Origin: Numida meleagris | Lineage: Eukaryota; Chordata; Aves; Galliformes; Numididae | Direction of reading: 5' to 3' | NCBI RefSeq assembly: GCF_002078875.1 | Contig: NC_034411.1 | Coordinates: forward strand, 3,933,297-3,997,296 | Length of the DNA stretch: 64,000 bases | Shown here: in pieces, positions 21,729-32,559 of the stretch | How the letters are laid out: each line of letters opens with the position of its first letter | Position numbering within the stretch: position 1 is the stretch's first letter | The notes under the pieces: model-generated | The model's input: only the letters and a program-made list of their open reading frames with translations | Database searches by the model: none | Told to the model about the DNA's origin: nothing | Made by a program: the position numbers and the translations under genes

Positions 21729-24249
21729 TATTTTCTTTTCCCTCTGTTTATAGGGTAAAATATATTTTTGAAGACTCAGGTGAAAAGCCCACCATGCCGT
21801 GGCCAGCTTCATGAAATGCCCTCATCTGAGTGATGGGGTTGCGGTCCTTTAATCGTCACCACTGAGGTCCAGCTGGATTCTGACTTGCTGAGGTTCATGT
21901 GGCTTGATGCCGAAAACAGATACTCTGAGATCAGTGTGTGACTGAGGAACACCAGAGTGCTGTGTAACATGATGAAATAGTACTCTTCCTGCTGAAAAGT
22001 GCAGGTTAGGATGTGCTTAACTGTGTTCCTGCGGTGCTGAAAGTTGTAAACTGCAGCCAGAGCCATCTGGAATAGCATAAGGAACTCGCAAGCTCCCACG
22101 TGGAGTTTTGGGTCACATGCAGAGCATTTTCAGAACTTTTGGGCAACTTGACCAGTTCTTCTTTCCACTCTGTTTCGTTGTTATAATCAGAAGTAGGGCA
22201 GGTCAGTGATGTCGCTGGAGTGCGTGTTGTCACAGGGCTGCCACCCTGACTTGGCAGCTACAGGGGTTCGCAGCAAACAAACACAAAAGCACTTGCTGTC
22301 TTATTTAAAGGGACAAGGCCAGTGGAAGCGCACCGTCCACAGTGTCTGATTTATTTTATGAAAGGCAGTACAGGAACAAAAGCAGAGAACGACAACTCGT
22401 GTGCTTTTGGGTTGGTGAGGTGCAAGTACTGCCATGGGACAGCTGCCAGAAAGCTGTTTAGGGCTGGGAGGAAGCAGAAGAGGTTTCTGCAGGAACTTCT
22501 GGGTTGCTGCAGACCTTGTGGGTTCTCCCTGCTGCCTTCCCTCCCTGCAGCAACACTCCGACTGCTTGGAGAAGAGCCTCTCTGCTTGGAAAAACAGCAA
22601 GTATGTGGAACTGAAACTGCTTAGCTTGATTACCAGAGTATGTTTATTATTAAGGAAGATGCCTGATGTTGCATTACTGTGTGTGCTCATTTTGAGAAAC
22701 TCCGTCCACTTCTATCAGTGAGGTTTGTTAACTCGCAGCTGAAGCTCTCACCCATGCTCACAGACAAAACAAACAGTGTTCTCTGAAGTTTGTAAAGCAA
22801 GTGGGGAATAGTACAAATGCCTAAAGCTTAAAATGGTGATATTTAGTTTATCAAGGTGCAGACTTTTTTTTTTTTTCCTTGGGGAACAAGTTACTTAAGG
22901 CTGCCTGTACAACTGTCATTTTCCCCCTTGTGACTTTTTCTTTCCTCACTTGAATTTAAAACTATTGGATGCATGGGGCTGACATAAGAGTATGTGCTTT
23001 TGGCTAAGCAGGCAGACATGACGTCTAAGACCAAGCAGCATTGTGCCAAGAGTGCCATGGAAAACAGCCAGCTGTTTTTGTTGACATTGCTAAAACAGAG
23101 TTTCACATTGCAGCACCAATGCAAAGCCAAAGAGGGGAGTAAAGCAAGGGAAGGATAAGAAGTAATGAGATGAAGTAATTGTATGTTACGTTGTGTGTTG
23201 ATATCCAGAATCATTCCTGTGCCTTGTAAGCCTGGCAGCAAAATGCAGAGTTCGATCTTTGGCTGGAACCAGTTGATCAGTTTGGATCATGAAGCTGCTC
23301 CAGAATGCCTGCAGTTTGATATTCTGTGCTGTAAATGGGAGACTTCACGTTTATTGCACAGAAACAGCTTTTAGTTCCCAGCCAGTCAACTTTTCAGTCT
23401 GTTGCTTGCCCAGCTGCCTGCACTTGCTTCTCAAGATCCACTTTTCTTTGTTGCTTCTTTGTGGCAAAGTGCTGGTGCCAGCGTCTTTAATCTTTTGCAG
23501 CAGTCTGAGAGTGTTTCACTCCAGGCTCCCCACTTTTTTACTCTTTGCTACTTCCTTGCCTTCTGGGTGGTGATTCTGTTTCACTGCCTAATGGCCCAGG
23601 AAGAGACTTAGGGGTTTGTTTCTTAGTGTTCTCAACAGCAGTTGCATGGAGTGCTGAAAAAACATGTTTGACAGCTGTGAAGGACCAACAGTGGTTGCAT
23701 GAGGTGGTTTTGCAGTCAGCTCTGGGTCTTGTTAGCAAAGAAACTGGCAAGCAAAAGCAAAATGGCTGAAGTTTGGAAAATGTGAAGTCAGTAAATGTAC
23801 ACACACCTCGTGTTTGAAGGACTACACGTGCCAGGGCATGATAGAGAGTAAGCTCAGACTCTCTGGTCTAAAATGCGTAACATCAGCTGGTCTAAGGTTT
23901 ATCCCTTTTTCCTGTTGAATATAAAGTTTCTGATGTCAGTAGGTGTTTCATGATGATTTGAAGTAGGGAAGACTCCTGACGTATCTCGAAGGCATGCTCT
24001 GGCCCCATACCTGTGACCTGTGTAGTTCAGAGAGGCTGTGTTGGATGGGAGAAATGGTGCAGTTGGGAGTAATAACCACTTGGAGAGAAGATGTGGCTGT
24101 ATCCTTATAAAGACATTTTTATCAGTTGCTTTCTGCTCTGTGAGCAGAACCTAAAAGTTGCTGCTTACTTCATGTTTATGAATGAATGCTTCATAATGCA
24201 TTGAAAAGCTGTGTCTGGCCTGTGGGGAGCATGTTCAGGAGCCTTCCCT
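21729..24249. other. Single-copy intronic or intergenic DNA
   Basis: No repeat was recognised beyond a T-run at about 22866-22877. Open frames at 22301-22721 on both strands show no domain. Confidence 0.4.
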
Positions 24250-24530
24250 CTGGGATCATCAGACACTGACAGGACAAGAAGTGATGGCTTTAAGTTATGC
24301 CAGGGGAGGTTGGGGTTGGATGTTAAGAAACATTTCTTCTCCAAGAGTGGTGAGATATTGGCACAGGCTGCCCAGGGAGTGGTGGGGTCACCGTCACTGG
24401 AGGTGTTCCAAAGCCATGGGGATGTGGCACTGAGGGACGTGGTCAGTGGGCATGGGGGGGAGGGGTGGGCTGATTGCTGGTCTTGATGATCTCGGAGGTC
24501 TTTTCCAACTTCGGTGACTCTATGATTGCA
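24250..24530 (+). repeat. CR1 LINE 3' end
   Basis: The block GACAGGACAAGAAGTGATGG leads into the CR1 3'UTR (CACAGGCTGCCCAGGGAGTG, GGAGGTGTTCCAAAGCC). It finishes at TGATGATCTCGGAGGTCTTT and GACTCTATGATTG. The copy is 5'-truncated with an intact 3' end. Confidence 0.93.
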
Positions 24531-25199
24531 CTGGACACAGGATACTGAAATGGATCCCTATTGACCACTTGAGTGAAAATAACTGTTCCAATGTTTATTA
24601 CAAAACATAATTTGAAAACAGTGATTGCTCTTACACCTCAGTACCCTGTCCTCTCTGACACAGTCCCCTGCTTCTGTTTTCTGTACTATGTGGGTTGCTG
24701 AACTCTGTCTGAAGTCATGAGGAACTGCTTGCTCTGAGGGGATGGAGCTTTCCCAACACCTACAGAGCACATTATTGATTCACAAAGAAGCCTGCTTGAC
24801 TTCTGTGTCAAACACTGCATCTCTTAGGCCTCATTCAGCAGCAAACTTGATGGTAATCATAAGCAGAAGTGGCTTAAATGTCTTCTCAGCGTGTGCAAAA
24901 TTCAGCAGTTTTGCTGATACAGGTCTAGCAAACTGAGGTGCAGGGATTTGTGCTTTTTTGTTTGTTTCTCCCGGCAACAATGGAGGATGCTCCAATTTTA
25001 AACCTATTAGCACTCAGTACTTCTTGTGAGATCTTAGATGCACTTTCGTTAAGAACTTTTCAACAAGTGAAGTTGTGGAGGAATGAACCAGACTCCTCCA
25101 GTTTTTGGGACTAACTGGAATGTGGAGAGAACAGGATGTACCTTTCCAGTGTGATTAGAAATGCTGCTGTTTTTAATACAAAAGGCAATGGGTTTGAAA
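24531..25199. other. Single-copy stretch
   Basis: No gene or repeat was recognised. Confidence 0.4.
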
Positions 25200-25740
25200 T
25201 CACAGAATCACAGAATATCCCGAGTTGTAAGGAACCCACGAGGATCTTCGAGTCCAACCCTGGGGCCCACACAGCACCCCCACCCCCAATGTCTGAGAGC
25301 AGTGTCTCAGAGCTCCCTGAGCTCCGGCACTGGGGCCGTGCCCACTGCCCTGGGCAGCCTGTGCCATGCCCACCGCCCTGTGGGGCAGAGCCTTTCCCTC
25401 ACCCCCACCTGCCCCTCCCCTGGCACAGCTCCATGCCGTTCCCTCGGGCCCTGTCGCTGTCACAGAGAGCAGAGCTCCGTGCTGCCCTCTGCTCCCTGTG
25501 AGGAGCTGCAGCCGCCAAGAGGCCTCCCCTCAGCTCCTCTGCTCTGCACTGAGCAAACCCAGGGCCTCAGTGCTCCTTAAACATCTTCCCCTCTGGACCC
25601 TTTCCCATCTTTGTAGACCTCCCTTGGACTCTCTCTACTAGTTTTATGACCTTTTTGTACTGTGGTGCCCAAAACTGCACACAGTACACAAGGTGAGGCC
25701 ACACCAGTATGGTTTAGAGTGAGATATTCGCTTCCTTTCC
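25200..25740 (-). repeat. CR1 LINE 3' portion, divergent subfamily
   Basis: The inverted tail (TCACAGAATCACAGAATATC) is followed by GAGTCCAACCCTGGGGCCC, CCTGGGCAGCCTGTGCCATG and then the ORF2 C-terminal region in reverse, ending near GGTGAGGCCACACCAGTATG. Both the wording and the GC content differ from the other copies. It ends about 90 bp before the exon candidate at 25831. Confidence 0.88.
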
Positions 25741-25830
25741 ATGGCATGCAGATGGTTTAAGCATACAGGAACAGGATCACAAGTTGCTTTTCTTGTGCAG
25801 ACTCATGTATCTGCTGTTCTTTTGCTTTAG

Positions 25831-25968
25831 GTTATGATGCTTTGAGCTTTTCTGTGGAAAACGATGGCAAGTGGAGCGGGAGACAGCTACTGCAAGCAAA
25901 TGAGGACAACATGACGGAAGTCCCAGGGGACGGTGGGAAGCTGTATGTCAGAAATTGCACTGAACCAG
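25831..25968 (+). CDS. Candidate internal coding exon of a secreted or membrane protein
   Basis: A good acceptor (CTGTTCTTTTGCTTTAG, ending 25830) and a donor (CCAG|GTAGGAAT, intron from 25969) frame exactly 138 nt. One frame is open throughout; one other frame hits a stop within the first few codons. The open frame is phase 1 on both sides, a symmetric exon class common in extracellular domains. The 46-residue product begins YDALSFSVENDGKWSGR and ends GGKLYVRNCTEP. It has two N-glycosylation sequons (NMT and NCT), one cysteine and no hydrophobic segment, so it would be extracellular. I do not recognise the gene. The region is not part of the upstream CR1, which ends near 25740. It could still be a chance open frame. 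Confidence 0.4.
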
Positions 25969-26780
25969 GTAGGAATGATAGTTGCTTCCAGCCCCTCATT
26001 CTCACAGTTGACTTTCTTACTTCCAGATATCTGTACTGGTTTCACCTATATTGCTGAAAGGTTTTGCTTATTTTTAGGTCTATAAACATCTTTGCTGTTT
26101 TCCTTGTGAATGTGGACCATATGGATATTGCAAACTCTCTTTGCAGGTAGGGTTAAGGAGAAGGCGTGCTGTCAGCTAGTGTACAAGGTTAACATCTGCT
26201 GATAGTCATGTCGTGAGACTTGTACAAAAACCTCAGTGCTGAGATCCAAAGAGGAATGTCCTAGATGTTTATTGCATAAACACCACACGCTGTTGTTGTG
26301 GTGAAATATGCGTAGTGAATATGTGTGTTAGTACGATTATTATTTGTAGCATTAGTGGATAGTCTTATATTTAGTATTAGTGGCTCCAGCAAGCAATGGA
26401 CCCAAATGAGTTTTAGTTTGAAGTTTCACAACTGAACTTCTGGGCTGATTTTCTCATGTGAAATGCATAATACAGCTTTTTCCGCAGGGAAGAACCTTAG
26501 CGGAGTACTTCTTATCTCTGTGACTCCTGTTTCTATGAAACTCATAGGAGCGTAATGTCCTTGAAGCTCTGTTGCTCCATGACTTTTGGTTAAAGTTGGT
26601 TGACATAAACAGGTGCTTTTGGAGGAGATGAGCGCAAGCATGTATCAAATGTGTTTTTCTGCTTTATGTGTCCCACTTCCTCAGGAGTCCAGCTACAGCT
26701 AAAATGCTAACTGACTGGATAGAGTGATTATTTAGCTGTGGGAGATGAGTTGATGTGCTCTTTCAAATTACATTCCCTGA
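25969..26780. other. Single-copy stretch after exon candidate
   Basis: No repeat was recognised. The open frames on the minus strand at 26426-26648 show no domain. Confidence 0.4.
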
Positions 26781-27145
26781 GCTACTTGGAGACCTGATAG
26801 CGGCCTTTCCGTATCTAGAGGGAGGCTATAAGATGGAAGGGGACAGACTCTTTAGCAAGATCTGTTGTGATGAGGGGAAATGGTTTAAAAGAAAATAGGG
26901 GAGATTTAGAGTAGATATGAGGAAGAAGTTTTTTTTACACTAAGGTCGATGAGGTGCTGGCGCAGGTTGCCCAGAGAGGTGGTGGATACACCATCCTAGG
27001 AGATATTTAAAGTCAGGCTGGACAGGACTCTGAGCACCTACGTGATGGAGCTGTAGGTGTCCCTGTTCAGTGCAGGGCAGTTGGTCTGGATAGCCTTTAA
27101 GGGTCTCTTCCAACTCAAACAATTCTATGATTCTGTGATTCTGTA
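26781..27145 (+). repeat. CR1 LINE 3' end with A-rich tail
   Basis: GAGACCTGATAGCGGCCTTT begins the ORF2 end. The 3'UTR follows (GCGCAGGTTGCCCAGAGAGG, GAGCTGTAGGTGTCCCTGTT), and the copy ends CTCTTCCAACTCAAACAATT with tandem CR1 tail repeats. A run of about 13 A follows at 27150. Confidence 0.94.
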
Positions 27146-29108
27146 TACAAAAAAAAAAAAATTCCATGGATATTAGAAAAAAGAACAAGGGGATATCTTT
27201 TCAGGTCGCATCCAGTTGATTGCATCTTTTTTTCTTTTTACCCAAATAGAAGTTATCGTAATGTATCACTAATAAAAAAGGGAAAGCTTCATAAGTTGTT
27301 CGGTCCCTTTTTTTTACTTTTCACAGAGGAGCTTGGGTATCATTTCCTCAAAGTTCAAGGGAGGGATCGGAAAGGTGTTTCTTCATTCTTCAGAGCTTAT
27401 GTAGCTTATGTACCCCAGGAGAAATTCTAACAGATACAGTTCTCGCTGCATTTCTCTGCCTGTAATTTTTCTTCTGCTGTAATACTTAATAACATTTCTG
27501 GACAAGTGGATGATCACGTTCTGTTTTAAACAGCAACAATTGGTATGAAAAATTCCTCTTATTCCACTCTCACTTGTTTGCGTACCTCCTGTGTAGTGCA
27601 GATCCAGTCTTACAGTGTCATGTCATTGTGTGTAATAATCTCCCCGCCAACTTCTCTCAGTATCTGCTTTCTTGCCATCCTTACCTATTTCTGCTGTGTT
27701 CACTAAATAAAATGGACTGTATGAAATTGATGGGATTTTATTTGTTGTGCTTTTTCACCTCTTTCCCAGAAGATAAAACATCAGTTTTTACTGAGTGAAT
27801 TGTGCAGTGTTCAGGAGAGGGAGAGTAGAAATACTGATGGCAAACAAATTAGAATTACTGTAGGAAAGAAAGCAGAATGAACAAGTTTGTGTTGCATGTG
27901 TTGTTTCACAGTTTTTTTTTTTTTTTTTTGAGCATTAGTAGACTATAAATGTAAATCATGGAAGCTATGCTGGACAGCAGTCAGAAGTGTTTGACTTGTA
28001 TTGCTCTGAATGGGGATGGGGCTCTTTTGAAGTCTGTATGGAATGTATGTGTTGACTCCAGTGGATTTCAGGCCACCTGCAGAATGTTTCAGTTCTGCTT
28101 TTTCAGCAAGTGAAAGAAGTAAAAGAAGAGTTGATGGAAGAGATGCTGTTATTAGCTTAGAAATGTGTTTGTGTTCGGAATGTTTGTTGTGCTCTGTAAG
28201 ACGTGAATAAGCGAAGTGTTCTAGTGGTACTTTGAGAAGAATTTCAAAAATTTTCATTTTCTGTGTGACTCAGATGCCAGGTTTCTAAATCCTGCACAAA
28301 ATGGGCCACTGCTTCTGAGCCCATACAACTTCAGCTTCTTTTTGTCTTTCTTGGTGCAAAGAAGTGGAACATCTGTTCAGGAAATAGAAATGGAACCTGA
28401 TGGTAGAAGTGGGCTGCTGAATTTTTGCTTAGGCAAAGGCAACTTTAACTTTCATCCAAGCAGAGTTTATATATATACCTGCAGGCTTATATCTAAAGCA
28501 TCAGAAAGAAAACAGAGATCCTGTTTGCACTGTAAGCTGTCAAATCATAAGGAAGTAATGTAAAATTAAGTATTTTACCTTCTGCTGTCAATTTTGGGTT
28601 AGAACTTGTAGTAAAATGAAGTAAAACACTTCTGACAAAAGTCCTGTTCTTAAATTAACTAACGGCATCTCTAACTAAAAGACTTGTTTTATGGATTTAT
28701 TTTTCTCATTGTTTGTTTGTATTTGGTTAAAAGGAATAGAGGAGAGAATAAAGGGGTTTTTGATTTTGTTAGTGTTCATTAGCTGTCATCTGTTGTCATC
28801 TTTAGCTGTCCCAGAGAGCTATGTTGTTGGAGCTGAAATGAAAGATACAAAAAATTGCACTTTTGCCATCAGAAGATGTTGATTCAACAGAACCAAAACT
28901 TTCTTTTTTAAATGCAGCTGGCTGATTTGATTTCTTGGGTAAGCAACATTACTGGGAACCTGTATGGCAAGAAAAATAGCCCCATGTACGTAGGGGTTCT
29001 ACTGGGGAGTTGGATCTGCCTGCTCGTCCTGTTGCTTTTGGGGAGGGACTCCCATACTTGGAGGCTTGGAGGTGCAGGACAGTCTCATATTTCCAAAGCC
29101 AGTTCCTA
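27146..29108. other. Single-copy AT-rich stretch
   Basis: It contains a T-run at about 27912-27929 and the microexon candidate at 28918. At 28805 an acceptor-like TCATCTTTAG opens a 24-residue frame (one NCT sequon) that ends in a stop. No repeat family was recognised. Confidence 0.4.
28918..28938 (+). other. Candidate 21-nt microexon
   Basis: A long pyrimidine tract and acceptor (CTTTCTTTTTTAAATGCAG, ending 28917) precede 21 nt that read LADLISW in frame zero. The next bases form a donor (TGG|GTAAGC, intron from 28939). Frame-neutral 21-nt microexons are well known in vertebrate neurons, but nothing ties this one to a gene. Confidence 0.2.
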
Positions 29109-29175
29109 GGTGAAAGCCCTCCCCTCCCCTCTCTTCCCCTCCCCTCCCCTCTCTTCCCCTCCCCTCTCCTCCCCG
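29109..29175. repeat. Pyrimidine-rich low-complexity tract, left of gap
   Basis: Near-tandem CCCCTCCCCTCTCTTC units occur here. The minus strand is a run of GGGGA units able to form G-quadruplexes or triplex DNA. Confidence 0.85.
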
Positions 29176-29229
29176 AACACGAAGCACCGGGAGGATTTCG
29201 CTGCTGCAGCCCGCGGGCCGTGCCCGGCT
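29176..29229. other. GC-rich, CpG-containing edge of assembly gap
   Basis: These 54 bases (with GAACACGAAGCACCGGGAGG and CCGCGGGCCGTGCCCGGCT) are far more GC- and CpG-rich than the flanks, so a CpG island or GC-rich exon may continue into the gap. Confidence 0.5.
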
Positions 29230-29279
29230 NNNNNNNNNNNNNNNNNNNNNNNNNNNNNNNNNNNNNNNNNNNNNNNNNN
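29230..29279. other. Assembly gap of 50 N
   Basis: Fifty undetermined bases. The round number suggests a placeholder or estimated size, so true distances across it are unknown. Confidence 0.98.
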
Positions 29280-29351
29280 TTATTTTTAAAGTGATGTAAG
29301 ATTGCAGTTTATATGGCTGGTTTCACATTTTACAGAAGGAAGTGTTTACCA

Positions 29352-29393
29352 AGCACAACATTTTGTGGTGATGCACAACATTTTGTGGTGATG
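29352..29393. repeat. 20-bp tandem duplication
   Basis: The unit ACAACATTTTGTGGTGATGC occurs twice in direct succession, between the gap and the right-hand pyrimidine tract. Confidence 0.9.
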
Positions 29394-29490
29394 CTTTCCC
29401 CTCCCCTCCTCTCCGCTCCCCTCTCCTCCTCTCTCTTCCCCTCTCCTCCCCTCTCTTCCCCTCCCCTCCCCTCTCCTCTCTTCCCCTCCC
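29394..29490. repeat. Pyrimidine-rich low-complexity tract, right of gap
   Basis: CCCCTCCCCTCCTCTCC-type units close to those left of the gap. The two tracts may be one longer array interrupted by misassembly. Confidence 0.85.
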
Positions 29491-30110
29491 TTCAATGCAC
29501 TCACACCTCCAGAATTTTTCCACATAAATAGAAAAGCTTTTTTTTGGTTTTCCTAGCTTCTGTTTTACAATGAGAAGACCTGAGCTGTTTCCAACAACAG
29601 TTTTCATGTTTTAAAAATGTAGCTAGAGAGTGGTTCAAATCAGTGCATAATTTTGACACTAATAGTTGTTGTTCAATGAAGCTGATTGAAGGTTTGAATC
29701 AACATCTTTGAGGGCAGTAAGGACCTTCTTTCACTGGCTTATGCTAGTGCTGAAGCCTTGGAGTCTAGTGCTGAAGTGAAAATAGAGATCAGAGTTAAGT
29801 GTAGTAATCAAGAAGTGCAAAAAGTCAGCAAACTTCTTTATCTTTGCCTTTTCCTGGGATGGTAAACTTCTTTGTCTTCGGCTGTTCCTAGGATGGCCTT
29901 CAAAGTGTTTCTCAAGGCAACTGAGGCAATTTGGCTGAAACTGTGGTATTGTGGAGCAAAATACAAAATGTGCTGCATAGCCTGAAGTGTCTGTTGCCAT
30001 TTGTGAATTAACGTAGCTTAATCCTTCTTAGCATCCCCACAGGACACTCTTTTCTGTGCATTTGGCCTTCAGGTGCTGCGTCTTCCCTGCATCAGCAGCG
30101 CAGTCTAGTT
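29491..30110. other. Single-copy stretch
   Basis: It contains a short imperfect repeat: AAACTTCTTTATCTTTGCC near 29830 and AAACTTCTTTGTCTTCGGC near 29866. No gene was recognised. Confidence 0.4.
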
Positions 30111-30672
30111 GGAGGCCTGTAGCTAGTGGTGTTCCCCAGGGGTCAGTGCTGGGTCCAGTCTTGATTAACAGCAGGTTGGCCATGAGCCAGCAATAGTACC
30201 CTGGGGTGCATTACAAAGAATGCAGCTAGCAGGGCGAGGGAGGTGATCCTCCCCCTCTGCTCTGCCCTGGTAAGGCCACATCTGGAGCATGGTGCCCAGT
30301 TCTGGGCTCCCCAGTTCAAGAAAGTCAGGGATCTTCTAGATGGAGTCCAGTGGATGGCCATAAAGATGGTGAGGGGCCTGGAGCATCTCAAGCATGAGGA
30401 AAGGCTGGGAGACATGGGACAGTTCAGCCTGGAGAAGAGAAGGCTGAGAGTGGATCTCACAACTGTTTATAAATATCTAAAGTATGAGAGTTGACTGGGT
30501 GGGTCCTGGCTCTTTTTGGTGGTATGCAGCCACAGGACATGGGGCAATGGGCAGAAACTGAAAATGGAACACAGGAAGTTCCAGGAAGAACTTCTTTACT
30601 TTGGAGGTGAAGGAGCACTGGAATAGGCTGCCCAGAGAGGTGGCGGAGTCTTCTCCTTCTCTGAAGTCATCT
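30111..30672 (+). mobile_element. CR1 LINE with internal deletion and chimeric 3' junction
   Basis: The CR1 RT block GTGTTCCCCAGGGGTCAGTG is joined near 30170 to the later region (GAGGGAGGTGATCCTCCCCC, CTGGAGAAGAGAAGGCTGAG). The 3'UTR runs to GGCTGCCCAGAGAGGTGGCG. Instead of the normal CR1 tail it passes at about 30672 into non-CR1 sequence that is shared with 41681-41760. Confidence 0.9.
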
Positions 30673-30850
30673 GTAATTGAAGACTAATGCTGTACCGATT
30701 ACATATATACAATCAAATATGCACTGCTTCGTCTATCTGGATTTTCTGTGGTTCTATAGAAGAGCGATAAATTAAGAAGTTGAAGATACATACTGGAGGG
30801 TTTAACAAGGTTCTAGTATATGGTTGATGTACTGATAGTAGTTTTTTTCC
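30673..30850 (+). repeat. Non-CR1 sequence shared with 41681-41760
   Basis: TGTAATTGAAGACTAATGCT here parallels TATAATTGAAAACTAAATGG at 41679. TATATGGTTGATGTACTGAT at about 30817 parallels TATATGGTTGATGTGTTGAT at about 41725. The 41 kb copy lacks about 105 bp between these blocks. Confidence 0.7.
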
Positions 30851-31717
30851 TATGTGCTTACAAAGTTTAGATCTATGAACACATACAGCAAGGTAAAAAG
30901 GAGAGTTTAAAAAAAGGTAGTTTCACCTTACCTGTTGGAGAGTGGGGAAAAGAAAATATAATGACTTATTTTGAAGTGTATTGTGCTTTTTATTTTGCAT
31001 CACTTAGCTATTGTAGTTTTGTGACAGTAAACACATTTTTGCATGCTAAAGGAAAGGTCTTTTTTTGTTTGTTTAACTGCATGTGTATTTTCAGGCTTAC
31101 TTGAAATCCTGGCATGACATTTTCCATCTGCTAAATTTATTTTATGTTAGCTTATTGAATGGTTTATCTAGTAGTGTTTTATTGTGAGAACTGCTCCAAA
31201 TAGTGGTTTGAGGTTTTTCTGCTTACTTTTACTTGAAACATACATTGTAGAAATATTAAGGGAATGAAATGGACATAATCCAGCTTGAAGACTATATTTT
31301 GTAATTTTTTGTCCTTGCCTTGTGATTTTTCACTCTGTCAAGCTGTTGCAATTGACTTGATAGTGTAGTAGTCTTGAGCAGTTACCTTTAAAATGCACTG
31401 CTCATTCTATGCTGTGTAGACCTGATTCACAAAACCCCTGGGATCTTGGAGCCCAGCATTATGGTACTTGGAAATAAGTCTGTTGGGGGTGGCAATTAAG
31501 AGACTGTTATTTTTCCTTTGAAAAATCTGTTGGGTGTAGCTGATGCAACGATGCTGCAGAAGCCTTCTTGCTAACAGCTATGCTCAGTGAGCATGTACAG
31601 AGCTGGTAAGTCTTGGTACTCTTGTCCTTTGCTTTCTTATTTTCCAGTCATGTAGTCAAACTTGATCAGCCCTGCCCTCTTGACTCCTTGGTGTCTGTCC
31701 ACGTGAGTATTTGACAG
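30851..31717. other. Single-copy AT-rich stretch
   Basis: No gene, RNA or repeat was recognised. Confidence 0.4.
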
Positions 31718-31981
31718 TACTATACTGGGACGCCCAGTACAGGAAGGGTTCGGAGGTGTAGGAGTGGGTCCAGAGGAGGACCACAAAGAGGATCAGAGGG
31801 CTGGAGTGCCTCTCCTATGAAGAAAGGCTGAGGGAGCTGGAACACTGTCCCTGGAGGTGTTCAAGGAATGTTTAGATGTGGTACTAAGGGATATGGTTCA
31901 GTGGGAAATACTGGTGATAGGTGGACAGTTGGACTGGATGATCTTAGAGGTCTTTTCCAGTCTTGGTGATTCTGTGATTCC
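31718..31981 (+). repeat. CR1 LINE 3' end with internal deletion
   Basis: The ORF2 end (CTCTCCTATGAAGAAAGGCT) is joined near 31842 to the last 3'UTR segment (CCCTGGAGGTGTTCAAGGAA). It ends GATGATCTTAGAGGTCTTTT and GATTCTGTGATTCC. Confidence 0.93.
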
Positions 31982-32559
31982 ATCGAGAGAAGGCTGCTGT
32001 GAGCAAAAGTGGGCTATTTCAATTTGTTGTAGTAAGCATTTCCACTTTTAAGATAACTTGCAAATGTGGTATTTTTCTATATGCAGAGTTTGCCTGGGGA
32101 AGATAGGCCAGGAAAACTTAATTATGAGGACTGCCTCATAATTAAGAGACCACAGTAGAAAAACAGGATGATGAAACTAGACAAGGATTTTATATTCTGG
32201 ACTTGTAATTATCTGAGATCATCCATTCAAGCACAAAAACTAGTGTGATGATGTGTGCTTGAAACAGTTCAGTAGAACTGAAGACCTTCATTTTTCAGAA
32301 TTTTTTTGAGCTCACTGCTGTCAAAAGTGTAGCTTTTTTTTTTGGATGACTATTAAATACCACTGAGAAAAATCTGATGGATGCAGGGTGCACACAGGAG
32401 AGCTGTGCCAGGATTTTCCTATACCCTTTTGATTTGTGTGAGAGGAAAAGCATTATATTTTCTCATGTGTTATGCCAGAAATCAGTTGCTGAGTATGCTG
32501 GAAAGCAGTCCTTTGAGTAAGTAAAAGCCTCTGAGGATCTAGTACAGCAGTGATGTGAA
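31982..32559. other. Single-copy stretch
   Basis: No gene or repeat was recognised. Confidence 0.4.

Noticed and set aside
27912..27929. Poly-T run as a possible poly(A) tail of a minus-strand processed pseudogene
   Set aside because: No gene-like sequence or target duplication is visible next to it; simple slippage is enough.
29625..29645. GGTTCAAATC resembling a tRNA B box
   Set aside because: No A box, no cloverleaf and no terminator T-run at the right spacing.
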